In this document: positions 9,169 through 17,740 of the stretch, in pieces
Position numbering within the stretch: the first letter of the stretch is position 1
Layout of the letters: every line of letters starts with the position of its first letter
DNA from: Nocardioidaceae bacterium
GTDB taxonomy: Bacteria > Actinomycetota > Actinomycetes > Propionibacteriales > Nocardioidaceae
Direction: 5' to 3'
NCBI GenBank assembly: GCA_029266455.1
Contig: JAQSWV010000026.1
Location: 1-45,072 of the forward strand
Length of the DNA stretch: 45,072 nt
Program-made: the position numbers and the translations under genes
Notes under the pieces: model-generated
The model's database searches: none
The model's input: only the letters and a program-made list of their open reading frames with translations
Told to the model about the DNA's origin: nothing

Positions 9169-9630
9169 TCAGGTGCCGGGCTGGAAGTCCTCGGGAGTGA
9201 CCTGGTCGAGGAACTCGCGGAACTTCTCGACCTCCTGCTCCTCCTCCTCCGGCACGGCGAGGCCGGACGACTCCAGCACCTCCTCGTCGCAGACGATCTT
9301 GGTACCGGTTCGCAACGCCAGGGCGATGGAGTCGGACGGGCGGGCACTCACCTCCGTACCGCCGTCGAAGACCAGGACTGCGTAGTAGACACCGTCGCGC
9401 ACCTCGGTGATCCGGACCTCGTCCAGCTCGCGCCCGAGGGCCGTCAGCAGGTCGCGCATCAGGTCGTGGGTCAGTGGACGAGGGGGTGTCACGCCCTGCT
9501 GGGCGAAGGCGATGGCCGTCGCCTCCACAGCGCCGATCCAGATCGGCAGGTATCGCGCGCCGCCCGACTCGCGGAGCAGGACGAGCGGCTGGTTGGTGGG
9601 CATCTCGACGCGAACCCCGACCACGTCCAT
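9169..9630 (-). CDS. Bifunctional nuclease family protein (DUF151/BFN)
   Basis: A 153-residue DUF151 protein with the hallmark core LPIWIGAVEATAIAFAQQG near the N-terminus, DLMRDLL, and SARPSDSIALALR in the second half. An acidic tail (PEEEEQEVEKFREF) follows. Plant and bacterial relatives have been reported to have DNase/RNase activity, but the catalytic basis is unclear. The first in-frame ATG (9630) gives MDVVGVRVE, matching relatives. It corresponds to Rv1829 in the conserved block. There is a gap of about 190 bases to ftsR upstream. Confidence 0.92.
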   Translation of the reverse strand: MDVVGVRVEMPTNQPLVLLRESGGARYLPIWIGAVEATAIAFAQQGVTPPRPLTHDLMRDLLTALGRELDEVRITEVRDGVYYAVLVFDGGTEVSARPSDSIALALRTGTKIVCDEEVLESSGLAVPEEEEQEVEKFREFLDQVTPEDFQPGT

Positions 9631-9826
9631 GTCCTTCACGAGAATCACAGTACCCCCGGCTCGCGGGCGCCACCGGGCGAGCGCGCCGGTGCGGGGGTCG
9701 CGTTGAACGTCGTCGGACAGGTCAGCCGGATGACCGGGCCGCCGCCGTTTTCGGAGCGGCTTCTCCGGGCCGCGTTCCATCGCCGAGCCAGCCGCACGAC
9801 CAACACCGGGACCAGCCGCAGGGTGG

Positions 9827-10555
9827 TCAGCGGGGGCCGAGAGCCTGGCGCACGAGCGCCGTGTGCAACCGCAGGGTCAGTGTCGACAGCTGGCGCACGG
9901 TCTCGTCAGCTCGCGCCTGGGCAGAGGCGTCGCGTTGCCGGCGCTGCGGGGTCACCACCTGCTCGACCAGGTCGGCCTCCCGGTCGGAGGCGGACTTGAT
10001 CGAGCGTAGGTGGCGTGGCTCCAACCCGTACGCCGCGAGCTCCCCCACCGTCGTGGCGACCAGCAGCGCGGCGGCGTCGTAGTGGCCGTGCCGACCCGGC
10101 GCCAGCAGCCCGAACCCCTCGATCTGCTCGAGCAGCTGCTCATCGATCTGTGCGGCGACGAGCAGCTCGGTGCGTGACAGCCGAAGGTCCGGGCCCTCGC
10201 CACGCCCCGGCTCGGGCTCCCCGGCCAGCACCACCATCGGCACCTGTGGCGCCTGCGGCTCGCCGCCCGGCCCTGCTGGCGGCACGAACCCGCGGTCCAT
10301 GGCGTCCAGGTGCTCGCGGATGACCTTGAGCGGGTAGTAGTTCTCGCGCTGGGCGGTGAGCACGTACCGCAGCCGCTCCACGTCGTCGGCGGAGAACTTG
10401 CGATAGCCCGACGGGGTGCGCTCCGGTTCGACCAGTCCCTCGGCCTCCAGGTACCGGATCTTGGAGATCGTGACGTCGGGAAAATCCGGCCGCAGCTGGC
10501 CCAGGACTTCGCCGATGCTCATCCGCCGCCGTGACGACGGCAGCGAGGTGGTCAC
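9827..10555 (-). CDS. ftsR: MerR-family division regulator FtsR
   Basis: A 242-residue protein with an N-terminal MerR helix-turn-helix (MSIGEVLGQLRPDFPDVTIS, then KIRYLEAEGLVEPERTPSGYRKF) and a long C-terminal region. It is the orthologue by position and sequence of Rv1828/FtsR, a MerR-like activator of ftsZ in corynebacteria. The GTG start at 10555 overlaps the garA stop by four bases (GTGA); an internal ATG 11 codons on (MSIGEV) is an alternative start. No metal-ligand cysteines are present. The C-terminus ends in an LSTLTLRLHTALVRQALG helix typical of this clade. Confidence 0.92.
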   Translation of the reverse strand: MTTSLPSSRRRMSIGEVLGQLRPDFPDVTISKIRYLEAEGLVEPERTPSGYRKFSADDVERLRYVLTAQRENYYPLKVIREHLDAMDRGFVPPAGPGGEPQAPQVPMVVLAGEPEPGRGEGPDLRLSRTELLVAAQIDEQLLEQIEGFGLLAPGRHGHYDAAALLVATTVGELAAYGLEPRHLRSIKSASDREADLVEQVVTPQRRQRDASAQARADETVRQLSTLTLRLHTALVRQALGPR

Positions 10556-11073
10556 CGCTGGTGTCCCACCGAGTCTGCTGCGCTGGGGTAGTAGACGAGG
10601 CGGAACTTGCCGATCTGCACCTCGTCGCCTCCGCTCAGCAGGATCCCGTCGATGCGGTCACGGTTGACATACGTGCCGTTGAGGCTCCCTACGTCGGACA
10701 CGGTGTACCCCTGCGGACCGCGCCGGAAGGTGGCATGCCGACGGGAGACGGTGACGTCGTCGAGAAAGATGTCGCTGTCCGGATGACGCCCGGCCGTCAC
10801 CTCGTCGGTGTCGAGCAGGAACCGGCTGCCGGCACTGGGCCCGCGCTGCACGACGAGCAGGGCACTGCCGGCCGGGAGGCCGTCCAGCGCGGCTGCGTCC
10901 TCCGCGCTCAGTCCGCTGTCCTCGGTGGTCTCCTCCACCGCGCCGAACGTGATGGTCGACGTCGCGTCACTGGGCTCACCAAAGCGGTCGGTGGTGGCCA
11001 GCCGGTGGCCGCACTGGGAGCAGAACTTCGCGGACGAGGGGTTCTCGTGCCCACACTCGGTGCAGAACGGCAT
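10552..11073 (-). CDS. garA: FHA-domain metabolic regulator GarA (OdhI-like) with zinc ribbon
   Basis: A 173-residue protein. Residues 4-21 form a zinc ribbon (CTEC...CSQC), residues 47-52 hold an ETTED phosphothreonine motif of the type modified by PknB/PknG, and the FHA domain follows with GRHPDSDIFLDDVTVSRRHA and SLNGTYVNR intact. Unphosphorylated GarA binds and inhibits 2-oxoglutarate dehydrogenase and related enzymes; phosphorylated GarA folds onto its own FHA domain. The zinc ribbon is absent from M. tuberculosis GarA as I recall it but is seen in other actinobacteria. ATG 11073 starts directly with the ribbon. It is coupled to ftsR by GTGA overlap. Confidence 0.93.
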   Translation of the reverse strand: MPFCTECGHENPSSAKFCSQCGHRLATTDRFGEPSDATSTITFGAVEETTEDSGLSAEDAAALDGLPAGSALLVVQRGPSAGSRFLLDTDEVTAGRHPDSDIFLDDVTVSRRHATFRRGPQGYTVSDVGSLNGTYVNRDRIDGILLSGGDEVQIGKFRLVYYPSAADSVGHQR

Positions 11074-11144
11074 CGGGCTCCTCCACGGCCGCACCGACGG
11101 TGCGCGCCAAGTCTCAAGCGCTGGTTGACGTTGACGGTAGCCGA

Positions 11145-11174
11145 AACCTACGGCCCGGGTAGGGACCGATTCAA
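11145..11174 (-). promoter_or_regulatory. Promoter for garA-ftsR
   Basis: On the minus strand TTGAAT (11174-11169) is followed after 18 bases by TAGGTT (11150-11145), leaving a leader of about 65-70 bases to the garA ATG. The leader contains a direct repeat of TTGACG, read on the plus strand at about 11125-11136. Confidence 0.5.
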
Positions 11175-11191
11175 CACGCGTCCCGTGTCGC

Positions 11192-11590
11192 TCAGTCGCC
11201 GACCTGCGTGGCGTAGGCGGCGGCGTCCAGCAGCTCCTCGGCCGCAGCCGGGTCGTCGAGGCGCAGGCGGAGCAGCCAGCCCTCGCCATAGGGGTCGGAG
11301 TTGACGAGCTCCGGCGTCTGGTCGAGCGCCTCGTTGCGCGCCGTGACCGTCCCCGCGAGCGGGGCGTAGAGGTCACTCACCGACTTGGTGGACTCGAGCT
11401 CACCCACCGAGGAGCCGGGAGCCACGGCCTCGCCCACCTCGGGGAGGGACACGTAGACGATGTCCCCGAGCGCCCCCTGTGCGTAGTCGGTGATCCCGAC
11501 GGTCACGATGTCGGAGGCGCCGTCTGCGCCGTCGTCACCGACCCGGACCCATTCGTGCTCGGCGGTGTACTTGAGGTCGTCGGGGAACAC
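11192..11590 (-). CDS. gcvH: Glycine cleavage system H protein
   Basis: A 132-residue lipoyl carrier. The lipoylated lysine is Lys69 in ELESTKSVSDLYAPLAG, and the N-terminus (DLKYTAEHEWVRV) is canonical. It shuttles the aminomethyl group from GcvP to GcvT and electrons to dihydrolipoamide dehydrogenase. An insertion GADGAS at residues 21-26 makes it slightly longer than the usual 125-130. Downstream is garA; upstream is the DUF881-Sbp-DUF881 block. No glycine riboswitch precedes gcvH. Confidence 0.97.
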   Translation of the reverse strand: MFPDDLKYTAEHEWVRVGDDGADGASDIVTVGITDYAQGALGDIVYVSLPEVGEAVAPGSSVGELESTKSVSDLYAPLAGTVTARNEALDQTPELVNSDPYGEGWLLRLRLDDPAAAEELLDAAAYATQVGD

Positions 11591-11611
11591 GGGCGCTCCT
11601 GTCAGCCGAAG

Positions 11612-12472
11612 TCAGGTCGAGGGCTGGACGAAGTCGGTCTCGGCCTCCGGGGCCAGCGAGGTGATCCGCACCTCGTCTGGGGTGTCAACCGTGACCGTAC
11701 CGCCGACCACCTCGACGTCGTCGGTCAGCCCACCCCGGAACGCCACCGCCGCCGAGAGTGTGTCCGGGTTTCCGATGGCCTCGATGACGTACGGAGCCGT
11801 CACCGTCTCGCTGCCCACCGTGAGCCGTCCGTCGCTCAGGCTCGTTCCGTCCCCCACCGCGGTCTGGGCCACGACCCGCGCGGTGTCGTTGATCTCGATC
11901 GCCTCGGCCCCGGCGTCCCGCAGCTCCTGGATGGCGTTGAGCAGTTCCAGGGAGCTGACGGAGTCCGTGGGATCGTCGATGGTGATGACCACTCCGGGGC
12001 CGGCCACGCCCACCGTGCCGGCGAGGACCTGCACCGCCTCGAGCTGTGCCTGGGCCTCCTCCAGGGCCGCCGCCCGCTGGTCGGTGCTGGCCACCAGCGA
12101 GTCCCGGGTGGCGCGCAGCTCCGCCAGCTGACGGGACGATCGGTCCTGCGCGGCCGACAGGGTCTGAAGCAGCTGGACCAGGTCGTCGCGCCGCGTTCCG
12201 GCGTACGGGGTGTCGGAGTTCACCGCGTTGACCTGCACGGCCGCGGCGAAGCCCAGGAGCGCGAGGAGGACCCCTGCGACGGTCTGCCCGCGGCCCGGCC
12301 GTCGCCGCAGCGCGGTCAGCAGCACTTCTCGGCCGCTGCGCGCGGACGTACGGCTCGTCTCCCGGCGGTCGTGCACGGGCTCGGTGTGCCGCACCGGACC
12401 GCTACCGGACCCGGTCGCCGGGCCGGTCGCCGGCTCGGGCACCGGGTCGGGGGTCGACGGGTGGTCAGGCAT
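11612..12472 (-). CDS. DUF881 family membrane-anchored protein (second copy)
   Basis: A 286-residue protein: a proline/glycine-rich cytoplasmic N-terminus, one transmembrane segment (VAGVLLALLGFAAAVQV, about residues 72-88), a coiled coil (roughly 105-155), then the DUF881 domain with GVAGPGVVITIDD and INDTARVVAQ. It matches the Rv1825 position. These proteins probably act at the envelope near division or lipid synthesis, inferred from conserved linkage only. The ATG at 12472 overlaps the end of sbp by eight bases. Confidence 0.88.
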   Translation of the reverse strand: MPDHPSTPDPVPEPATGPATGSGSGPVRHTEPVHDRRETSRTSARSGREVLLTALRRRPGRGQTVAGVLLALLGFAAAVQVNAVNSDTPYAGTRRDDLVQLLQTLSAAQDRSSRQLAELRATRDSLVASTDQRAAALEEAQAQLEAVQVLAGTVGVAGPGVVITIDDPTDSVSSLELLNAIQELRDAGAEAIEINDTARVVAQTAVGDGTSLSDGRLTVGSETVTAPYVIEAIGNPDTLSAAVAFRGGLTDDVEVVGGTVTVDTPDEVRITSLAPEAETDFVQPST

Positions 12473-12797
12473 GCAGCAGGTGCCTCCGGATGGCCGCGGC
12501 GTTGGAGAAGATGCGGATGCCGAGCACGACCACCACCCCGGTCGACAGCTGGCTGCCCACGCCGAGCTGGTCGCCGAGATAGACGATGAGCCCAGCCACG
12601 AGCACGTTCGACACGAACGACACGACGAAGACCTTCTCGTCGAAGATGTCGTCGAGAAGCGCACGGAAGGCACCGAACGTCGCATCCAGCGCGGCGACAA
12701 CGGCGATCGGCAGGTACGGCTGGAGGGCGACCGGTACCGACGGCTCGAAGAACAGCCCGGCTACCACGCCGACGACCAGGCCGAGCAGCGCGATCAC
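12465..12797 (-). CDS. sbp: Small basic protein, DUF1290 family
   Basis: A 110-residue integral membrane protein with three hydrophobic segments (residues about 2-20, 27-46 and 58-82). The PYLPIAVVAALDATFGAFRALL core is diagnostic of the Sbp/DUF1290 family, which is conserved beside DUF881 genes and pgsA in actinobacteria. Its function is unknown. The GTG start at 12797 overlaps the preceding DUF881 stop (GTGA), and its 3' end overlaps the next DUF881 gene by eight bases. Confidence 0.93.
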   Translation of the reverse strand: MIALLGLVVGVVAGLFFEPSVPVALQPYLPIAVVAALDATFGAFRALLDDIFDEKVFVVSFVSNVLVAGLIVYLGDQLGVGSQLSTGVVVVLGIRIFSNAAAIRRHLLHA

Positions 12798-13630
12798 TGC
12801 TCCTCCTCCACGTTCGCCTGCCCGTCTGCCAGCGTGCCGAGGATGGCCGGCGAGAGGCCCGGAAGGGTGAGCGCGTCCGCGGTGTCGACGCGGAAGCCGA
12901 TCCCGGCGATGGAGCTGAGGTCGGTGAAGTGCTGGCCCGCCGGGGTCTCGAGCAGCCGCGCAGGGAGCGTCGACGGGTCACCGACGGCGGTGACGACATA
13001 CGGCGGCGACAGGGACCGGTAGTTCACGGTGATGGCCTGTTCGGCAGTGCGGATGGCGCTGCGGCTGGTGAGGCGCTGGCCGTTGATGGCGACAGCCTCT
13101 GCGCCCGCCTGCCACAGCCCGTTCGCCAGCCGCTGCAGGTCCGAGTCCTGGATCTGGCCTGTCGCCGGCGCCCCCTCGGCGGCGTCATTGATCGTGATGC
13201 GCACCCCGGGCCCGCTCACGGGCTCCACGCCGGCGGTGCTGGCGAGCGACTCCAGCCGAGCCTCCAGCGCGACCGCCTCCTGGCTGGTCTCCTGGGAGGC
13301 GATCTGCAGCCTCTCGATCTCGGCGGTCAGGTCGGCGACCCCCTGCTGTGCACGCTCGAGCTGCGCCTGCTCGCGCTCGATCCGGTCGATCAGCGCCGTT
13401 CGGTCGGCGTCGGCCTGGACGGCAGCCTGGCGGGTCTGCTGTGCCGCCACCGTGAGCATCACGGCCAGTACGGCCACCGCTGCAGCGAACACCGTCAGTG
13501 TTGCCCGCCGCGACCCCGTCGGACGCGGAGGGTCGGTGCTGCGCCGCGCCGCCACCAGCGGGTAGTCGTCGTCGATGGCCTGCTCGGCGATCCGTGCGAG
13601 CAGGTCTCCGGGGGGCGGCTGCCGACTCAT
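12794..13630 (-). CDS. DUF881 family membrane-anchored protein (first copy)
   Basis: A 278-residue protein with one transmembrane helix (LTVFAAAVAVLAVMLTVAAQ, about residues 45-64), a long coiled coil with regular charged heptads (about 70-125) and a C-terminal DUF881 domain (GPGVRITINDAAEG, LANGLWQAGAEAVAINGQRL). It matches the Rv1823 position. It is paralogous to the gene at 11612-12472, the two flanking Sbp. ATG 13630 overlaps the stop of the phosphatidyltransferase gene by four bases (ATGA), so the whole block is probably translated as one operon. Confidence 0.88.
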   Translation of the reverse strand: MSRQPPPGDLLARIAEQAIDDDYPLVAARRSTDPPRPTGSRRATLTVFAAAVAVLAVMLTVAAQQTRQAAVQADADRTALIDRIEREQAQLERAQQGVADLTAEIERLQIASQETSQEAVALEARLESLASTAGVEPVSGPGVRITINDAAEGAPATGQIQDSDLQRLANGLWQAGAEAVAINGQRLTSRSAIRTAEQAITVNYRSLSPPYVVTAVGDPSTLPARLLETPAGQHFTDLSSIAGIGFRVDTADALTLPGLSPAILGTLADGQANVEEEQ

Positions 13631-14265
13631 CGTGCCTGCTCGGTCACGGGCGTCGACGGCGGCGAGTGCGGTGGCGTGTTCGCCAGCAGCGTCCGCACCT
13701 GCCACGCGTACAGGAGCCCGCCCCACCAGTACAGGCCGACGCCCCAGATCGCGAACGCCCAGCCGAACACGTCGGCGAGCGTCGCCAGGTCACCGGTGTC
13801 GTCGCCGAGCAACAGCAGCGGGAACGCGTACAGCAGGTTGGCGGTGGCGGCCTTGCCGAGGAAGTGCACCGGGAGCGCCGAGTAGCCGCGCGTGCGCAGG
13901 AAAGGGATCAGTGCGAAGAGGAGCACGTCGCGCAGCGGGAGCAGGACCGCCAGCCAGACCGGGATGATGTCGCGCAGCACCAGACCGATCACCACCGACA
14001 GGATGTAGAGCCGATCAGCGACCGGGTCGAGCACCTGGCCGAGGGCGGAGGTCTGGTTGAGCCGGCGAGCCAGATTGCCGTCGAGGTAGTCGGTGAAACC
14101 CGAGACCATGAGGACGACCAGCGCCCATACGTCCTCCTCCGGGCCGAGCACCAGCCACAGGAACAAGGGGACACCGGCGAGGCGAAGGATGCTGAGCAGG
14201 TTGGGGACGGTCAGGACGCGGTTCCCCGGGCGCTCTGCACGCTCCGTTCCTCCCTCGTCGCTCAC
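13627..14265 (-). CDS. CDP-alcohol phosphatidyltransferase (PgsA2-like)
   Basis: A 212-residue multi-pass membrane enzyme. The signature Asp62-Gly63-x2-Ala66-Arg67-x8-Gly76-x3-Asp80-x3-Asp84 is complete, with Asp59 as the additional metal ligand. The family condenses CDP-diacylglycerol with an alcohol, most often glycerol-3-phosphate or inositol phosphate. Position matches pgsA2 (Rv1822); the actual alcohol cannot be told. GTG 14265 gives MSDEGG and the first transmembrane helix begins near residue 22. It is the first gene of the DUF881-Sbp operon. Confidence 0.92.
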   Translation of the reverse strand: MSDEGGTERAERPGNRVLTVPNLLSILRLAGVPLFLWLVLGPEEDVWALVVLMVSGFTDYLDGNLARRLNQTSALGQVLDPVADRLYILSVVIGLVLRDIIPVWLAVLLPLRDVLLFALIPFLRTRGYSALPVHFLGKAATANLLYAFPLLLLGDDTGDLATLADVFGWAFAIWGVGLYWWGGLLYAWQVRTLLANTPPHSPPSTPVTEQAR

Positions 14266-14330
14266 GCACGCAGCCTACCGACGACGGCGACGGCGACCCT
14301 GCTGCCGCGCAGCCGGCCAGGCTCGGCCCG

Positions 14331-14921
14331 TCACAGGAACGGGAGTGGGTCGAACTCCTCGAGAGGGATGATCCGGACCCGGGGAAGCAGCGTGTTGAAC
14401 GCTCGCACCTCGGTCTCGACGTCGATGATCTGCAGGCCGTCCTGCGTGAGTGCCTTGATCCGCGTGCTGACGAACTCCGGGAAACCGACGACGGCCACCC
14501 GGCGTTCCGGGCCGAGAAGCGCCTTGAGCTGCGGCACGAAGTCGGCGTCGTGCGACAGCAGGACGACGTTGCCCGGTCGCTCGGCGATCGCATCCAGCGT
14601 GCGCTGGATGCCGACGTCGACAACCTTCTCCTGCGAGTCGCCGGACAGCGGGATCGGTCGGAACTCCATGGCCATGAGGGCTTGCACGAACGAGGCCGGC
14701 AGCTCCCCGCGGGAGGCGTTGAGGAAGAACAGCGCCTTGACGGGGGCGCCCCACTCGGCCACGTAGCCACGCACCCGCTCCCACCGCGGGCGCTGCTCCG
14801 GCGAGGGCCGATGCCCGAGCACGCTCAGCCCGAGGGTGGCGTCGACGTTCTCCCCGTCGACCAACAGGTACGTGACCGGCGCGCCGCTGAGGTTCGCGGG
14901 AGGCGGCACGGGCTCCGACAT
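14331..14921 (-). CDS. NYN/PIN-like domain protein (LabA/DUF88 type)
   Basis: A 196-residue NYN-domain protein. The acidic residues expected at the metal site are visible: Asp22 in YLLVDGENV, Asp102 in EKVVDVGIQRTL, and Asp125/Asp127 in LLSHDADFVP. NYN proteins are PIN-fold relatives and many are RNases; the target here is unknown. The ATG at 14921 starts the open frame. It lies 65 bases upstream of the phosphatidyltransferase and may be the first gene of that operon. The upstream gap to 15105 is a divergent promoter region. Confidence 0.88.
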   Translation of the reverse strand: MSEPVPPPANLSGAPVTYLLVDGENVDATLGLSVLGHRPSPEQRPRWERVRGYVAEWGAPVKALFFLNASRGELPASFVQALMAMEFRPIPLSGDSQEKVVDVGIQRTLDAIAERPGNVVLLSHDADFVPQLKALLGPERRVAVVGFPEFVSTRIKALTQDGLQIIDVETEVRAFNTLLPRVRIIPLEEFDPLPFL

Positions 14922-15105
14922 GGCAGCAGCCTAGGTCGTGACGACGGTCGCGCGGGCGGAAGCCAGTCAGGAGCGGCGGGCGGCTCCAGAGTCGTGCCAG
15001 CGGAGCGGGCATGACCGCGACGCTCGTTGGTCGGCGCGTGGCGACGCAGACCTCGCGGCGCGGGCGGGCCGCGCCGGAGGGGGCCAGGTGCCACCATGAG
15101 GCCCG

Positions 15106-16893
15106 ATGACCTTCACGACGCGACCCGAGCTGATCGGTACCCACGGGATGGTGTCGACGACGCACTGGATAGCCACGGCCGTGGGTCAGGCGGTCCTCGA
15201 GGCGGGGGGCAACGCGTTCGATGCGGCCACGGCGTCGGGGTTCTGCCTCCAGGTGGTGGAGCCGCACCAGAACGGCCCCGGTGGCGACCTTCCGGTGCTG
15301 TTCGCCCGCCCGGGCGACGTCACCCCGACTGTGCTGTGCGCTCAGGGACCGGCGCCGATGGCCGCCACCGCGGCGGCGTTCGCCGACCTGGGGTTCGACC
15401 TGGTGCCTGGATCAGGTCTGCTGGCGGCGGTCGTCCCCGGTGCGACTGCGGGCTGGCTGACGCTGCTCCGCGACCACGGCACGATGGGGCTGCGGGACGT
15501 CCTCGGCTACAGCATCGGCTACGCCCGGGCCGGGTATCCGGTGGTGCCGGCGATGAGCGCCTGCATCGAGGGCGTCGCCGACCTCTTCCGCAACCACTGG
15601 ACCACATCGGCGGCCACCTACCTCCCCGGCGGCCACCCGCCCGCGCCCGGCACGCTGTTCCGCAACGAGGCCCTGGCCCGGACGTACGAGCAGCTGGTGC
15701 ACAGTGCCGAGGCCTCCGACAGTCGTGAGGCCGGCATCGATGCCGCGATCACGGCCTGGTCTGAGGGTTTCGTGGCTGCCCAGGTGGACACCTTCATGCG
15801 CAGCTCGTGGCTGGACGCCAGCGGCGAGCCGCACGCGGGGCTGCTGACCGGGTCAGACCTGGCGCGGTGGCGCCCCTGGTACGAGCAGCCGCTCGGCCTC
15901 GGGTTCCGTGGCCACACGGTGTACAAGCCCGGCGCCTGGAGCCAGGGGCCGGTGCTGCTCCAGCAACTGGCGCTACTCGACGGCTTCGACCTCGATCCCG
16001 GCACCGCCGACACCGTCCACCTCGTGGTCGAGTGCGCGAAGCTGGCCTTCGCGGACCGGGAGGCGTGGTACGGGGACACGACGGACGCCCCGCTCGCCGC
16101 ATTGCTCTCGGCCGACTACGCGACCATGCGGCGCCGGCTAGTGGGCGACGCCGCCTCGTACGACCTGCGACCGGGTTCGCCGGACGGGCGCGAACCGAGG
16201 CTGCCGCGCCTGGTCACGGCACCGCCAGCCGTGCGGCTCACCGACGCCGCCGCCGGCGAGCCGAACGCTGCGACCACTGACGACAGCCGCCCTGACGCAG
16301 CGGCACGGACCGACACCGTGCACGTCGACGTCGTCGACCGCTGGGGAACGATGGTGTCGGCGATGCCGAGCGGAGGCTGGCTGCAGTCGTCGCCGGTCAT
16401 CCCCGAGCTGGGGTTCGGCCTCGGCACCCGCCTGCAGATGACCTGGCTCGAGCAGGGACTCGCCAGCAGCCTGACGCCGGGTCGACGACCCCGCACGACC
16501 CTCTCGCCCACGATGGTGATGCGGGGCGACCAGCCGGTGCTGGCCTTCGGCTCCCCCGGCGGTGACCAGCAGGACCAGTGGCAGCTCGGCCTCGTCCTCG
16601 AGCACCTCGTCGCTGGGCACGACCTGCAACGTTCCATCGACGCACCGGCCTTTCACACCGCCTCCTTCCCCAGCTCGTTCTACCCGCGCGAGTCCGAACC
16701 CGGCGTCGTGGTGGTGGAGGACCGGCTGGGCGCCGACGTGGTCGCCGCCCTCGAGGCACGTGGCCATCGGGTACGCCGGACCGGCGGCTGGAGTCTCGGC
16801 CGGCTCTGCGCCGTACGCCGTGACACCTCACGCGGGACGCTGCATGCGGCTGCGAACCCTCGAGGCATGCAGGCGTACGCCGCCGGCCGCTGA
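15106..16893 (+). CDS. ggt: Gamma-glutamyltransferase family protein
   Basis: A 595-residue Ntn-hydrolase precursor of the GGT family. The predicted autoprocessing nucleophile is Thr404 in DTVHVDVVDRWG, which would split it into a large subunit of about 403 residues and a small one of about 192. NGPGGD at 56-61 and the small-subunit SPGGDQQ motif fit the family. No signal peptide is seen, so it is probably cytoplasmic and may act as an amidase or cephalosporin-acylase-like enzyme rather than a classical glutathione hydrolase. ATG 15106 lies eight bases after a CACCAT element, so the transcript may be nearly leaderless. Confidence 0.88.
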   Translation: MTFTTRPELIGTHGMVSTTHWIATAVGQAVLEAGGNAFDAATASGFCLQVVEPHQNGPGGDLPVLFARPGDVTPTVLCAQGPAPMAATAAAFADLGFDLVPGSGLLAAVVPGATAGWLTLLRDHGTMGLRDVLGYSIGYARAGYPVVPAMSACIEGVADLFRNHWTTSAATYLPGGHPPAPGTLFRNEALARTYEQLVHSAEASDSREAGIDAAITAWSEGFVAAQVDTFMRSSWLDASGEPHAGLLTGSDLARWRPWYEQPLGLGFRGHTVYKPGAWSQGPVLLQQLALLDGFDLDPGTADTVHLVVECAKLAFADREAWYGDTTDAPLAALLSADYATMRRRLVGDAASYDLRPGSPDGREPRLPRLVTAPPAVRLTDAAAGEPNAATTDDSRPDAAARTDTVHVDVVDRWGTMVSAMPSGGWLQSSPVIPELGFGLGTRLQMTWLEQGLASSLTPGRRPRTTLSPTMVMRGDQPVLAFGSPGGDQQDQWQLGLVLEHLVAGHDLQRSIDAPAFHTASFPSSFYPRESEPGVVVVEDRLGADVVAALEARGHRVRRTGGWSLGRLCAVRRDTSRGTLHAAANPRGMQAYAAGR

Positions 16894-16912
16894 GGACGCG
16901 GCCTGGAACCGA

Positions 16913-16940
16913 GCGTCCGCCCTGCGCTCAGCAGGGACGC
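16913..16940 (+). terminator. Stable hairpin after ggt
   Basis: GCGTCC...CCCTGC (16913-16925) pairs with GCAGGGACGC (16931-16940), giving about ten base pairs with a three-base bulge and a short loop, 20 bases after the ggt stop. No T-run follows, as is common in high-GC actinobacteria, so termination is likely but not proven. Confidence 0.45.
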
Positions 16941-17080
16941 GGCTCGGGGTCGGGCGACCGGCCAGCGAAAGTGGACGATCGGCCACGTTGTGGTGCGAAT
17001 GGGCGGTGGAGCCGGGACGCGCTGCTCTACTGGACGTCACGCGCTCCCCCAGGGAGCCACCGACACCCAGAAGGCGTGAC

Positions 17081-17545
17081 ATGACAGACGTGTTCCTCAC
17101 CGTGTGCACGGTCGTCGGGATGGTCACGCTCTACACCCTCGTGGCCGGGAGCCTCGTCGTGTGGGTCCTGCGCCTGCTGCGCCGCCGTCGGGCCAGGCTC
17201 GCTGGCCGGCTGGCCGGCGGGGCACCGATGGGCATCGACCGCCGCGCCCGGTCGTGGGACGAGCTCCCCGAGTGGGTCAGCCAGGACCGCGAGTGGGCCG
17301 CCGCCGTGGTCGTTCTCGGATCCGCGTCCATCGCCGAGCGTACTGCGGGGCACGTGGACTTCGCCGAGCGCCAGGTCGACTGGACGGGCCTGCGCCGCTC
17401 CGCCGACGAGTGGGATCTGCACGCACGCACCCTCGTCGAGGTTGCTGATGCCCTCGCGCACGCCAGGTCCTACGGGCCCCGGAATGACCAGTATCCGGCG
17501 CAGCCGGTCCCCGACGCGTCGGACCGGTTCCACCCGGCTCCCTGA
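17081..17545 (+). CDS. Hypothetical protein with one N-terminal membrane helix
   Basis: A 154-residue protein: one transmembrane helix (TVVGMVTLYTLVAGSLVVWV, about residues 9-28), an arginine-rich stop-transfer (LRRRRARLAGR), then a soluble charged domain with WDELPEWVSQDREWAAAVVV and a segment rich in Asp/Glu. Topology is probably N-out, C-in. I do not recognise a family. The ATG at 17081 was chosen as the first codon before the helix. It has its own 187-base upstream gap and is followed by a 195-base gap before the LCP gene. Confidence 0.6.
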   Translation: MTDVFLTVCTVVGMVTLYTLVAGSLVVWVLRLLRRRRARLAGRLAGGAPMGIDRRARSWDELPEWVSQDREWAAAVVVLGSASIAERTAGHVDFAERQVDWTGLRRSADEWDLHARTLVEVADALAHARSYGPRNDQYPAQPVPDASDRFHPAP

Positions 17546-17740
17546 CCGCATCCGCACCTGTCGCTGGACGCCTGACCGCACCTCCTCGGGGCGCCAGATG
17601 CTCCGTTCCGACGTGCACCAGGCATCCTTGGGTCCGTCGGACGTGCTGGTCCCGGGGGCGGTCGACACGCAGCCAGCGAGGCGGCGAGGGACCGTCAAGG
17701 CATACTGACGCCGCTATGAAGACCAACAGACGGGACGGTC

